DNA of 64,000 nt from Latrodectus hesperus (Eukaryota > Arthropoda > Arachnida > Araneae > Theridiidae). Each line of letters opens with the position of its first letter. Within the stretch, counting starts at the first letter, position 1. The stretch spans positions 830,501 to 894,500 of the forward strand of contig JAJQOW010000024.1 in the NCBI GenBank assembly GCA_037975125.1, given 5' to 3'. A program made the translations under genes and the position numbers. The notes under the pieces were generated by a model. That model did not search any database, had not been told where the DNA came from, and worked only from the letters and a program-made list of their open reading frames with translations. Below are positions 14,051 to 27,620 of this stretch, piece by piece.

Positions 14051-15939
14051 ATCGCCATAAGTAAGGAAGACACATTTTTGGTCTCATTACCCAACTAGTT
14101 CATAGTAAGTAATTTTTTTTATGTAGAATAAATGGAAATGATGAAATTACATAGAGTTTTTGTCTGTTATTAAAAATTAAATTTTATATTATTAAAAATT
14201 AATTATTAAAAAATTAAATTACTTCAAGCACAAATATAATTCAAAATATTGGTTTAGGTCTTAAATAAAGAAATATTGAAGAGACGTATACGAAAACTGA
14301 TTTAAATATGATGAAATGCGAGAAATAGTAACAAAAGTTAATTGATACTTTTGTTCTTGATAATCTACATAATTTTCTGATTCATTAACTAAAATTACAA
14401 GCAATTTTTCCTTCCTTCGATAAGCACAAAAATTCCACTAAATTGTCTTCTTTTACAAACTACAAATAATAAATAATAGATAAAAATTAGCCACGCTGTT
14501 TTAAAATATACGATAACAGAAATGATTAACTGACTATTGTACATTGTCAATTTCTTTGCAGCTCTATTGTAATTTTAAATGTAATTTAATGAAGCTAGTT
14601 TTAGAATTGAAAGTATGATTTTTAACTATTGATTATCCTTCATATACATGGTGAAACAGTTTGAAAGTATTGCATGAAATTTTTATATTTTAATTAACAT
14701 TCAATATTAACAGTTTAAAATAGTTTTATAAGCCATAAACTTAACATTTTGCTTATTTCTATGACAATATTTTTCATGATTTTCGGTAAATTATAAGTTT
14801 TCTAACGCCAACGAAAGAAGTTTCATTTATTTTTATTAACAATATAATTCTTAAGCACTAATTTTTGAATTTCAAGTCAAATTTTTCAGTTTAAAAAATA
14901 AGAAATTCAATATTTTTCAAAATAAATAGTTAGTTAGAATCAGCTATTATAGCTTGTTTTCAAAATGTTCCAAAGTATTTTTGAGTTTACATTCGGATTT
15001 AAAAAAATTTTAATATATCGTTTTCATATTAAAATCAATGAATTCTCTTATTTTTTATAAAACATCAACAAATATTTTACACGAAAAAATTGAAAAACCT
15101 GTAAGTTTGAATCATTCTTTCGCGTTTTTTGCACTGAAAGATTGAAATTTTCTTCTTTTTAATGCATTTTGGACAAATGGTATAAAATATCAATTTGACT
15201 ATATATCATAACTGATGCTACGGTTTTCTCTGATCCATCATTAATAAGATAATTTATTAATGTCATGTATTATTATTAATGCTTTTATGTACTAGTAACT
15301 GGTTCTTCACAAATGGAAATGGAAACATAAGCATAAAAGTTTTGACAAATTAATCAAGTTTGAGAAAAGTTTTGATAGTCTCAAACAAATGGGCCTATGT
15401 TAGAATTATTCCGACGTGTCTGCAATTATTGATATCATTTTTGATAGTAAGATCATTGATTTTTCAATAAATCATGCAATAAATAAGATTGATTTTAAAA
15501 TTTTTTTAATTGTTTTTTGCTTCCTGATATGAAAAATGATTTATTTTGAACATAGATATAAAATTTCAAATTAAACGAAATAATTATGAAATTTTACTGA
15601 TTATAATTATTGAAATATCTTTAATTATTTTCTCTGCATTCTGTATTTTCTTGTGGTTCGTCAATAATTATTTGCATGTGAACCATGATTCATATTGATC
15701 ATAATTGGATTCACCTCAAATAACCAATATCAAGATGGGATTCTAAACCTACAAGCTATTAAAAGAAAACATTAACAAGCGGTGACAGTATTTTTTAGCT
15801 GTATTTTTTAAATTTAATTAAATTATTATACGGCTTTGGAAACCTACACAATTTGTCTTAGGATATACTTAAATACTGACAGTATGTTCAAACTAGTCCT
15901 TATGAAACTTTTTCCCTTGAAGACTATATACTGTGAATT
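14051..15939. other. AT-rich stretch, nothing recognised
   Basis: No gene or repeat boundary recognised. Confidence 0.5.
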
Positions 15940-16560
15940 TTAAGTGTCTTATACCCTCTTTGAACCGTTAGACTGTCCAAAACATTGTGTCAAAACACTG
16001 ATAATGAAGTTCCTATGGTCTAGTTGTACAACCACAAACATCGAATTGGAAGCTCTTGTGCTAAATCTTTGCAACTCTTCAACAATGGGAGATAGATGTT
16101 GCCGTTTCTTCTTTCTGCAATCAAGTCGGTCGTGGTGTGCAGTCATGATTTCTCCAGTTTCCTCCCTTACAATATATGAATGATGATTATTATCTTTTAA
16201 AACTCATATCTCGAAAGGTAATACAGTGTATATTCAATTGTTACAACCTACATTTGTTAAGTTAATCCGATACCTGGTGTCAAAAATAATGACCGCGATG
16301 TATGTTATCACCATGAGGGGAGATAACATAATGACATTAACGACAGTTATTCTGTTATTCTTGGATTCAAAAAGTTGCAAAATTCTGTAAAAATGATGCG
16401 ATGCAGTGTAGTTTTGTTAATGATGCATCCATCTACTGTTTCCCCTAATCAATTTACAATAATTTCTATGCACAAAACAAAAATAAAGCTCATCACTAAA
16501 ACGGATAGTTTTCATCTTAGCATTGAATTTTACCTTACTGTACATAATTTAATTCTTTCA
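15940..16560 (-). mobile_element. possible decayed Tc1/mariner-type transposon remnants
   Basis: The minus strand near 16520 reads IRFSDELYFCFVHRNYCK, which resembles the FSDESRF block around the first catalytic aspartate of Tc1-like transposases. The 65-codon minus-strand frame 15949-16146 (HHDRLDCRKKKRQHL...) resembles the basic linker that normally precedes that block. Here it lies downstream of it, so either the element is rearranged or one of the two matches is chance. No TIRs found. Weak call. Confidence 0.3.
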
Positions 16561-17577
16561 ACGTGATAGTTTGAATTTACAAAACATATGTTTCATAACA
16601 AACATATGCAAAGAGCTCGACAAATGTAAGAAAACCGTTAATACTTCTCAAATGTTTAAAGAGAGTATAGGTATTCATGTTTTTGACCCAATATTTTTTT
16701 TCTAGATGCTATTTCAAATTTATGATCACTTCTTAAATAAATAGATAAAAAATTGTTTATTCATTTCATAATCGTTTCCTTATTTTAAAAATGTTCCTGC
16801 TGTTTTTTTTTTATCAAGAACAGCTGTGACCTTAATTACATTGAACATAAAATTATACACTTAAATTTATGAACATTGTTGGGGAAGGGAAGTAAATATT
16901 TTTGCTTCTGCTTTCAGCGTCCATGTTTTGTCAGGGTGGATAAATGAGAATTTTCAGATTTTTTTTCTTTTATGTTCTTACAGTTCACTTTTTATGAAAT
17001 AGGTTTCCTGTATGTAAAACTGGTGATACAATTTGTCTTACAACAATCTACAGCTGTTTGACTATTAGCTTTATTATTTCACCATGATTATAGTATTACT
17101 TATAGTGAGTTATAGTTTTTAAGGTTATGAAGATGAGTGTATGGCAAATTCCGCGCAAATGCTGTGAAGAATTCAATTTGATGCAGGTTACAAAAAATAT
17201 ACTCCAAAGCTTTTATATATAAAAATGCCAGTTCCAGTTAATTATATATATGATTTTCTGTTTTTTATAAATTTCATAACATATGATATTTTTGTCATAC
17301 ACTATCATCCGAAAGTTCAGTAAGAACCAATTTTTCACACCTAATTTGCAAATGAATGAATATAGAAACACTAAATTAGGAGAATATGTTGCACGAAATA
17401 AGTAGGCATTGATTAACATGGTGACATTCAAAAAATATGTTGTGCCTTAACTTTTAGAGGCTAGTGTACATGTCTAGATATCATTCATAATCAAGATAAA
17501 ATATAATTTACAAAAAATATATTTTAAATTTAAATTAGCTTTTTTCTTAAATTTTTCTTTTCCATCGCAAATATATG

Positions 17578-17612
<35 letters not shown>

Positions 17613-20600
17613 TAACTATTACAAAGTATTTGCTACTTCAATTGCATTTTAAAAGGAATCTGACTCTTATAGTCTTCTTTCATGATAGTATAAATTGTAT
17701 CTCAATAATTGAATTTACTTAAAAGACAAGTGTCTTAACTTAAACATGAAGTAGAGGAGTACAGGTAACAAATTTCACCCTTATAATTGCTTAATGTAAA
17801 CTATTCCCTGAATAGTTAATTTGGGAAATCAAAGAAATGAAATGCTAGTTTAAAGAGAGATTTCCTCAGTATACAAGTAGTTTAATACCTGGTTAATTTA
17901 AAATTAAGCTAAGGCTTAAAAACTATTGCATTATGTTTCAAGTTCTGTGGGTTAAGTTGGTGTTAATTATAAAATTAAAAGATTTTTAAATAAATGAGAA
18001 CTCAAATTTACTTCAGTATAATTTCCTTTGTTCAATTGCTAATATAATTAAAATGAAATTGCAAAGATAAAACTTAAATATGAAATCGAGAATGTATATA
18101 TCATAAAATTGTCTGCCTGAATAAAGGTTGGTTGTACTATTGTTGCATTAAATTTTACAGTGAAATTATCATAAATATTTCAATATCGAATAGTAAACTA
18201 AATTAATAAATGACAATTATGTATATCTTAAACGGTTTGTACTGCCCTCTTACAATAATCGAAATTTAAAATCAGTCATGTTAATGAATCTAATTAGGTA
18301 GTACATTTCCTTAATTTAACGCTTTTGGAGTTCACTCTAAAATCCATTAATCATTTGATTGCCATGGAAAGAGTTGCTATTAGGTCAAATCCAATTTATC
18401 ATTTAGTTTATATATTAATATGTTGAACCTTTGCATGTTTAGAAATTGCTTATAAAATATTCTCAGAATTTTACACATAATTATTTTATAAGAAATTGAA
18501 TTAGTTTCTTAAAATTTAAAACAGGTACCAAATCTCCTTTTTGTATCTCAAAAAACTAATTAATATTAATTCTGAAAAATATATTCTCCTCATGATACAT
18601 ATTAAATTTAAAATTCTAAATTTTTTTGACACAGTCATCTTTAAGTATTTCGTCAGAATATAAATATTTTTTTATTCTTTTCTTTCTTCATTTGCATTAA
18701 AAGCTACACATTTCGCAAAAATATGTATTTGACCTAATACAATCTTCTACAAGCAAATTATTTTTAAGCACTATTTTGTAAACATAAGAGAACTCTCCAT
18801 TGATATTTTCAGAAAACATCAACTGAAAGAAGCATTAAAAATGACCACATACGTAATAAACCTTATCAAAATTGCACTACTATTCTTGTAGAAATATTTT
18901 TATTCCAATACTGTAGTAAAGGTTATAATGCAAAACTTCGCAAATATTTTAAACATAAGAACACTATTTTTGTACAAAATATTTTTATTGAAAATATTTA
19001 TTGAAGAAAAGCTTTTAATATCAAGGGTAAAATAGCCTATTTCTCTACTAGTTTATTATGTTTTGATTTCATATTTATATTTTTCATATGAGTGAGTGGA
19101 TACAAATTCTTCTGCACTGAATCTTATATTTTTCTGATAGAATTTATAATTGATGTCGCATGAGGAATTTATAAATTTGAATGCAATATCGGAACAGTTA
19201 GCAATTAATAAGGACCATTATGGACTTAAATGTATCATAGTATAATAGTTTTGAGCTTAAATTAAAAATTACTAAACAATATTTTACTACCGTTTACCGT
19301 TTAATAATATCGATAATCTACTTCAAAATTTCAAAATTATATCTTATAAAATGAGTTCAAACGCTTATAAGGATTTTGATTTGCCTTTATGATAATATTT
19401 ACAAATTTCATTCAAGTTAAATAATTATTATGTAATCATTGAACTTGATAAATTGATGCTTATAGAAATTAGATAACCGAAAATTATGAAGTTTTCTAAT
19501 CTAATATATAATCTATTTCTAGAGCTACATTAAGGCATAAAAGTTGTATAAAATATATTTGTTCTCACATATTAAAAATCAATATAATCCACATGTGAAT
19601 AATTAATGTATTTTTGGATGATAACACATGTTTGCAAACATCGTTCAATTAAAATATTTTTTGAGCTCTTTAGAGCCATTATTAACAAGTAATGGGCGTT
19701 TATATTTTTTACGTTTTACTAGTATAAAGACACAAAAAATACCTTAAATCTATGAGGTCAGTAAAAATATTTATGAAAAAAAAGCACTTTATAAGATTTT
19801 TAAAAGCGTTTACTTTTTGACAAAATTGACTTAAGTAATCATTTTTTGAATGATAAAACCTAATAAAATACAATATTATGAAGACGAATGTCTTCAAGTA
19901 AATCAATATGTTATAAAGCTTTTCTTGACACGACAGAATATAAAATTCGTACCTTTGGGGTTTACTACCACATTCCAAGCTAAATAATAATTTCAAATAT
20001 ATCAGGAAATCTCTATAGTAAATGGGAAATATATATTTGGAATTATTATTTTAAGGGTATATCTTTTAAAGATTAATGTATTAATTTATTTAGAATAAAA
20101 ATGTGTAGATTTATATATGTATTACTAAATTCAGTAAACATTTTCATTTCGAATGTGCAAATCATTCAGTAAGATCTTGCTATAAAAACCATATCAATAA
20201 TTACTTCCACAAATTAAATTAGAATGTTCAACATGAAAATGGGGAATTGTAAAAGTATCTTGTAGAAGTTATATTATTTTATGAAAAGTATTATTAATAT
20301 TGTTTTCTTTTAAAAATAAGAATCACTTTATTTTTGGATTACATGTAAGGAAATAGGAAATTTTAATACTCATACAAACAACCTACATTCGAATAAATAT
20401 AAAGAGTATAATATATCAAAATCTAATTGATTCCAGATACTGAAAGCAGTTTAAATAAGGTGATTACTGCGTGGTCAACGCTAAAGCCTTTTATTCATCC
20501 TGCACTTGTGCTCAATTTCAATCCTGTGCACTGCCGTTTATATAATGGCTCGAAATCTTAAGCATTCGTGACTTTTAATGTAATGATTATCAAATTATAC

Positions 20601-20969
20601 TATTTTCTCAAAAAGTATAATTTTAGCTACACAAGAAAATTTAGATTAAATTCTGCATCATTTAATTCCAACTGCAGCCTTCGGTGAGATGGGATTGTTG
20701 TTCAGTTGATGAACAAGCAATTGCTATATTCTAGGCTTATTGTTAACAGTAACCAAATATTTTTAATAAGAGATATGCTAGGATAGAAGAGTGGCTAGCT
20801 TAGCAAAGTATTTGGGTGATTTAAAGAAAAATATAAAATCATTGGACATAGATTAGTAAGTCATCCTTTTAATGAAATGTCATATAGTTTGCAAGTTCTT
20901 AAGATTATTAAGTGTTTCTGAAAATGAAACGAAATGCTACCAATATAATATATACATATTATGAACTGA
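16561..20969. other. AT-rich stretch, almost featureless
   Basis: Contains one short microsatellite, (AT)n(GT)n at about 17573-17611. Otherwise there is no recognisable gene, repeat or RNA. Frames such as 17213-17431 and 19709-19996 (minus) are low complexity. Confidence 0.5.
17573..17611. repeat. short (TA)n(TG)n microsatellite
   Basis: Roughly 17 bp of TA/TATG units followed by about 22 bp of GT. Confidence 0.9.
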
Positions 20970-21363
20970 GAGCTCCAGTGGCTCAGTAGCTTCACGCCGC
21001 TTCCCGTAAGCTCAGCAAAGTGAAACATCATTTGCCACGGGCAGTGGTTGGTAGGGTGACCACGGTGTACTCTCCTTCTCTGAGTTGCTGGAACTCCGTG
21101 GGTTGGGGACGTGTCCACGTTAATCTGTGACGTCCAAAGGCCTTCCGCTGGTGTGGCGTGGATGTGGAGAAAAGGGTGCCAGATCAGGTGTGGCCTTGTC
21201 ACCTGACCATGGATCAAAATTACGAGGCACCTTAAAAAGAGCAAAGTCGTACTTTCACCTTCGTGGTGCTCTGATCCAAACGAAAGACGCTCCCTATTGA
21301 CTTAATTCGCACTGCCAAAGGCAAAAGTAAGCTTGGCTTGTCCAAGTGTCATAAGAAAACAAC
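20970..21363 (+). mobile_element. SINE type B, copy 1, flanked by 9-bp duplication
   Basis: A GC-rich 394-bp insert is bounded by ATGAACTGA at 20961-20969 and 21364-21372, a perfect 9-bp target-site duplication. The head (20970-21235, starting AGCTCCAGTGGCTCAGTAGCTTCAC) has an A-box-like TGGCTCAGTAG but no clear B box. It recurs on the minus strand at 55298-55545. The last 115 bp or so (21239-21355, from GAGCAAAGTCGTACTTTCACC to GTCCAAGTGTCATAAG) matches the 3' module of SINE type A and includes the hairpin CTTGG-CTTGT-CCAAG. The 127-codon minus-strand frame 20861-21244 is an artefact of crossing the SINE. Non-coding; it would depend on a LINE for movement. Confidence 0.8.
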
Positions 21364-21372
21364 ATGAACTGA

Positions 21373-23486
21373 ATGTTTCAGAATAAATAGATTCTAAAAT
21401 CGTTCTAATACTGGTTTGCCGATAAAAAAAACAACATTTTAGTACTCCCTTTATTATGACCGCAAAATTGTGATTCCTCTGAAAAAGAAGTAATATCCTG
21501 CTATTTCAATGTAAATTTCGCCACCCAATGGACCATTACAATCAAAAGCGTCTTTATCTTATTATCAAAGTTTATTGAAGACAGTACATTTTTTATGCAT
21601 TCATTTTCAATATCAGAGGCCTTGAATCTTCGTGCGGGTCTCAATATAAATGGCTGTATTAATAACTGTAGTTATAGTGATATTGTTTATGTAGGGCAAA
21701 TATTCGGTGATATGCGCTCAGTTTCTTTTATCCCCTGTTATGGTGTAAGGAGATTGCTACTATCATTATTATGGTCAGGTTTTTCAATCTTGTATTCATC
21801 CAATCAAAAGTTTTAGTTATTATTCTATTGTGACTTACAAATACGTAATTTAAAAAAATGTTACTTTACCAGGCATACATATTAGATATTAATACGCACA
21901 TATATTTTTGGAAAATAATATAATGTAATTCTGAAACAAAGGTGAACAAAATAACTGCACATTAAAATGCTTCAGTAAGCACTATCCATTGATTACTAAC
22001 AATTCATATAAAAATACCTACTCTAATCTTGTTCTCTTATTAAGCAGAAAATCTGTTGTATGCAATTAAGAGATTAATGAATTTGAGAAAATCCTTTAAA
22101 AAAGAGCAAAAAAATGTCTGCGAAAATTTCTCTCGAATAAAAGATCAAACTATTTACACCCAGATCTGAAAAAGGTGAAAAATGAGCTCAAACATCGAAA
22201 GAAGATTTATAGAAAATTATTACAAAAAATGAACAAAAATGTGAAAGAAAATAAAGTGCAGAATAATAAAAATTATTCTTTTTCATGGGTAGTAATATTT
22301 TAGAAGAGTGAATAAAGAGTAGGATTTGTGAAGTTAATGAGCAAAAAAATTGAAAAATACTTCATAAAAATCTTTTTTAATCATGTACTATTCATTTTCC
22401 TTAGCAACTAGGTGATGTATTTGTCATTAAAACAAATTGTGTTTATTTAAGAACAATTTTTTTAAATGTTTGCCTTTATGTGACATTGTTTACCAGGCAA
22501 TAACATTATTTTAAGACCAGATTTCTTACTTTTATGAATTTCAGGAAATTTAATCAGCATGATATAAAGATGTTTGGAAAAATAAAACATCTCCACTTCT
22601 CAATCTTTTTTTCAAGTTTTCAAAAATAAACTTGATGAAAATTTAATTATTGTAAATAAATGTAGGAAAAAACTGTTGGTTTCTTTATTATACAAAATAT
22701 CATTTTAAAGTGCCGTTTTATGGAACGATACAGTTTTGAAAGCAATATAATTTACTCCAACTGCTTGTAAAAACATTTTATAGCACTGAATATGTTTTGT
22801 TTACATACTATCATTTAGTTAAAAATAAAAATACAAAGTATTAACATAAGTAAAAAAATTTTTAAGGAACATATCGATGATTATTTCAAGAATTCTCATT
22901 TGTCATTCATAAAACCACAAGTCAAGGAAATTATTAAACTTTCTACTATTCTGAAAATGTTGATAGGCAAATTAATCACATGTATCCGGAAGGATTGATG
23001 ACCCACGTAAATTATATATTTTAAAAGTATTTTGTAAAATCTAAGCACACACACACAACCTAGTATATCAATTGAGAAAACAAAACAAAGTAAAATTTTC
23101 TTATAAAAGAAACATAGGGGTCAATAAAGTTCTATTTATAATATCTATAAAACACTTGACATATTTTGATGTTTAATAACTCATTAAATATTAAAATATT
23201 AATTAACCTAGGGTCTTAATTCGAAGAATATTTTGTTAGAGTGAATGTATCCAAAGATGATTTTTTCTCATTTTTGAATTGATTTTGTTCATTAAATATA
23301 GTCTTCCAACTTTTTCTTTTTTCACTTTGAATGTTATTTTTTTGTGACATTGACTTAATATTTTTTTGAATCATCCTTTTATTAGGAAGATAAATTAAGC
23401 CCTATTTTTGAGCATTTGAATCATTTCTATAACACCATATGACTTTCTTGTGAAAATTTGTAAACGGCATTATTTATAAACAGAAA
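21373..23486. other. AT-rich stretch, nothing recognised
   Basis: The 73-codon plus frame 21595-21816 shows no motif I know and no matching context, so I do not call it a gene. A short (AC)6 run lies at about 23046. Confidence 0.45.
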
Positions 23487-23690
23487 ATGCCGACCGATGG
23501 GCTGAGTGGTTAGCGTTCCTGACTCCTGAGCTGTTGGTCCCGGGTTCGAATCCCGGCTCGGGCATGGATGTTTCTTTCCTTCTCTGTCCTTTCTTCTGTG
23601 TTGTTGTATGAATGTGCAATTTCTGGCCTTGTTGTGGCTTAGGGTTCACTCACCCTTGTGTGCCCGCCATTGGATAAAATAAAAAGAAAT
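23487..23690 (+). mobile_element. tRNA-derived SINE, type C
   Basis: The head is tRNA-like. It has an A box (TGGGCTGAGTGGTTAGCG, about 23498-23515) and a perfect B box/T arm (CCCGGGTTCGAATCCCGG, about 23539-23556), with a 5-bp CCCGG/CCGGG stem. The putative acceptor halves (GCCGACC and the GGCTCGGGC stretch) pair poorly and the anticodon stem is weak, so it is not a working tRNA. An unrelated body of about 120 bp follows (TTTCTTTCCTTCTCTGTCC...CACCCTTGTGTGCCCGCCATTGG), ending in ATAAAATAAAAAG. It shares no tail with SINE types A and B. RNA polymerase III would transcribe it from the internal boxes. Confidence 0.8.
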
Positions 23691-26600
23691 TTTCAAATAT
23701 TGACCAAAATATCAAGATAATTCCTATAAATTATGTATTATTTTTTACATACAAATTATGTAATATCTTGAGCACTCCCTTAAAAGCCTATTGACGAAAG
23801 CCGTAAAGTTTTTTAACTCTATAGTTTAATCTAATCATATATTTGAATAATTAACACCAAATAACTCATTAAAGAAAAAATTTGTTTGACATTACATAGA
23901 TTTCTCGTATTTTTTAATCATTCAGGAAGTTTTTTTTAAACCAGACATAATGTAAAAAATAATGTATAAATATATATTAAGGAAACAAAATTTCTCATTC
24001 AAAAAATGCGAACCATTTTTATCTTTTCAATATTTATCAATCTACTCAAAAAAACTTTAACTACACTTAAAGTAACTAAAATATATACTACAATAATTTT
24101 ATAGAAACCTACTCTCAGAATAATTGCCATTTAATGAAACAGAAAGCAAATATATGCAAACCTATTCATGAATTAATTTTAAAAAAATGTAAATATTGTT
24201 TAGTTTTGTGTGTGTGTGGATACAAGAAATTAAACTGAGATAAATCCTTAGTAACAAGTAAAAAATCAGATTGAAGAAAATAATTGTAAAATCTTCTATT
24301 TAGAAATTTCAGAAAAATTTTAAAGTGTTACTTAAAAAATTTTAATTACAAAATACTTAGAAAACTTCAAAAGATTATATTTTATAATAAACTATAGATT
24401 AACAATTGATGAAAGATGTTATAAACAAGACATAAATAAAAATAATTTAACTTTTCTCATCATATATATTTTAGTATATTTAGGTATTTTTTACATTCGC
24501 ACATTTTCACATTTTAATTTTTGTTCGCATTTTTTTTCAATTTCATATTTTTGACATTTTGTTTTTACTTAAGTAATATTTTCAGCTTAACATTTTTATT
24601 TTTTTATTTTCAAATGAATACATCTAAATTTATGATGTTTGAGAAACGTTCGACTAAAATCATTTATTTAAATTGCTATGCACAAAAAAACATTTTTCAT
24701 ACAGTAATCTTCCAGAAAACTAATTAACCTCTAAATAGCAACAACTGTGACACCAACAAAACAATCATTAATGTTATTTTCACTTATAGATTAAAACTCG
24801 ATAACTAATAGGTTAATAATAGAAGTGTTAGATTAAGCAAAATACTAATTGTCTATTTTCGACAACCAAAATCCATTAAGACAACCAATCGCTTTATAAT
24901 TATGAAATTTTGAATCACACAGAGACACACGTTTAAGTGATAAAATCTACACTGTTGCTGGGGCTTCTTCAAATTTCCACATTAAATGAAGAAGCTTAGA
25001 TCCGATAAAATATTTAATTTTCTTAATATTTAATTCGCTTAATCGAGTTAAGCTTTATTCGTTTAATTCGATGGTCCTTGTCTGAATCAAATATCAAATT
25101 CCTTACCTTTCCAATACGAATGTGTTGCTTTCGAATATTATGATTTATACTTCAGATCAATTGACAGACGGAAGTGTAGATTTTTTCTTTTAATTTTATC
25201 AATCGCCAAATTCAATCTTGTATATTACATACGTCAATTTCTTTACTATTATCTTTTTCTTTCGGTATTACTATTTTTTGGCATTACTATAAATTTCCTA
25301 TTTCTTAAGTGCTTATTTTTAACTAGTGAAATCTGTTTCTGCAGTAATTAATGACTTAAGTTTCTTTTTGCTAACTATAGACATTTATATAATCTAATTT
25401 CTTTTAATTTCGAATCTGATCAAATAACGAAGTCTACATTTATGTTGACTATGAACACATATTTTAAATGTGCTCTATTCTAAAATTTTCCCATTATATT
25501 AATGGTGGGGTATAAAAACTGTATTATAATTAGCGCTCATAAATCTTTTCAGCATGATGATATTCAGTACGCTCTTCTACCTCAGCTTGTAAAAAACCAC
25601 AAATTCACTGTATATGATTTATTTCAAGTTATAAGAAAAAAGAATGTTTTCTCGCCAAAGCTTCCTAAATTCATTATTTATACTCATTAAGTTTAAATGG
25701 GAAATTTAATTTATTCATCTATTTTTTAAAGTTTAATTTAAGGGGTTGTGGAGTGAAACGAGAGAGTGTTAGATCAAATGTCCAACTTGTTGCATGAACT
25801 TGCTCTGAAGTGTAGAGCCAATTAACTGTTTTTTTTTATAATTAAGATTAGGAGAAATACGACCCCAAAATGTACTGCGCTAAGTTAACATATCCCTTAA
25901 CGCACTGAGTTAATATACCCAAAATCAAAAATTTGGCATAAAAATTATTTTACGCATGGTCTACATTTCATTGAAAAATTTTTTTGATTCTCTCTTATCA
26001 ATCTTGCAGTCAATTTTTTTATTTATTTAATTCTAAATTCATTATAATGACATATCAATAAAAAGCTTGCATGTTTATATTTATTACATTTTGATAGACA
26101 TCTTAAGAACAAGAATTTTGAAATTGGAATCGATTATTCTTACTGTTGTGATAACATTAATATTTCTCTACGTGATCATAAACCTCCATGATTCTATCTT
26201 TAATGTATGGATTTGATAGCCATATTTTATTGTAATGTCATCCTGCAAATGTACGTCTTATATGATTATTGTAAGTATTATATAAGTCAAGCATTTGCAG
26301 AAAATCATTTCAATCTTAAATTGTTTTGATAACTAGAATTCCGTTGTTTTCTAACAAAGATTTACATTAAACATTTTAGTCCCCTGATAGTATTAATTCA
26401 AGAAATACCTCGGTCTCTGGAGTGCTATAAGAAGATTTAGAATGAAAATAATTATTTAACCTCAATTTAATTAAATTTAAGTTACAGTGAAATGCTTTGG
26501 AATCAGATAAGCTGCTTTTGTACGGAATATGATGCATTGACGGAAATGTAAATATTCCTCTCATAATACTAATCTATACATTAGATTCATAATAATTAAC

Positions 26601-26779
26601 TACCTTGAAGTGATCATCTAAGTTGAAATCAGATATTCTAAGTATATTAAGTGGAGGATTAATGTTCATATTAGGCAAGATGTTTAGTTAACAATTTCCT
26701 TTTAAGGGATATTTGTATTTTACTGGTTAATTTGATATCATTTAAAATGATTTCATTATAATGATATAAGTAAGTTTTT
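23691..26779. other. AT-rich stretch, nothing recognised
   Basis: Small open frames such as 24521-24727, 25502-25690 and 26376-26564 (minus) carry no recognised domains. The part around 25740-25820 is slightly more GC-rich but anonymous. Confidence 0.45.
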
Positions 26780-27620
26780 ATCATCATCTTCTTCTTCTTA
26801 GAATTGGGTTTGTATGTCATTGGGCACCTCTGCTTTTATCAGCATTTTGTACCATTAACTCCAAGCCCAATGTTTCCTAGTTCCAATTGCTCGGGTCAAC
26901 CACTTTATTAATAAAGTCTGATAATCCTTTAATGGAGTCTAGGTGTAACTCTCTAGTATGGATGATGCTACAGAAGTTAATCTAGGGAGGGCAAAAGCCT
27001 CACATTCGTAAATGATATGCTCTGCCGTTTCCTCTTGCGTATGACATTTCCAGCAGATAGGGTCTTGCTGAAACAGTCCCATCTGGTCAGAAATTCAGTC
27101 ATGCTAGGGATAGCTTCCTGACTTTCACCAGAAGAAGATGGTTTGGAGATCATTTCTACCTCAAGTGAAGGATTCATTGCTGCTCCTTCACAAGATTGCC
27201 TCTGAGTTCCCTTGTCTTTTTCAGCAAGGTCTACTTCAGAGGCTTCACGTCAAATGCAGAAAGGTTTGTTATTTCTTGTGTCTTTTCAGTCACAAGATAA
27301 CAATTAAAAAACTCAGGTAATATAAGTCCACCCAGCATTGCCTGAGTTACTGGGCAAGGCAAATTACTCTAGAAGTTCGCCAGGCAACTAAAGGCTCCGT
27401 TAAGACACCAATACCGCGGTGCCAATTAGCCCTAGGCACGGATCGCATAACACCAGGGTTTACGGGAGCTGGTTCGCGGCCTCTGACTCTATATTCAAGG
27501 CTATCCTGTCATTCCTACAGGACGTTCGGCGATCCACCACCTGCCGACGCGCCTGGTGGCTGCTCAAGCCCCAGGAAGGTACACATACCCCCTGGTTCCA
27601 GGAAGTTTTTATCATTGTTT
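26780..27620 (-). mobile_element. internally deleted LINE (5' region joined to pol C-terminus)
   Basis: Read on the minus strand, this has three parts. First, a GC-rich block (27620 to about 27330) looks like a retrotransposon 5' UTR. Second, an ATG at 27177 opens a 66-codon frame beginning MNPSLEVEMISKPSSSGES, which looks like the start of a gag-like ORF1. Third, from about 27080, in a different frame, LFQQDPICWKCHTQEETA then EHIIYEC reads as the C-x2-C-x8-H-x3-C motif at the end of LINE pol proteins. The segment closes with GAAGAAGAAGATGATGAT (about 26785-26800), a simple-repeat tail. The endonuclease and RT are absent. The CCHC homology is clear; the reading as one deleted element is inference from order and orientation. 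Confidence 0.5.
26930..27080 (-). pseudogene. LINE pol C-terminal CCHC fragment
   Basis: The minus-strand translation shows CWKC, then EETAEH and YEC, matching the spacing of the CCHC motif in the LINE at 30206 (C-x2-C-x8-H-x3-C). After SVASSIL a one-base frame change is needed to reach LDSIKGLSDFINKVV, the usual last lines of such proteins. This motif probably binds nucleic acid near the 3' end of the element RNA. Confidence 0.65.

Noticed and set aside
20861..21244. 127-codon minus-strand frame
   Set aside because: It is antisense to SINE type B and not preserved in the copy at 55298.
23487..23565. Possible functional tRNA gene
   Set aside because: The T arm is perfect, but the acceptor and anticodon stems do not pair well and a SINE body follows.
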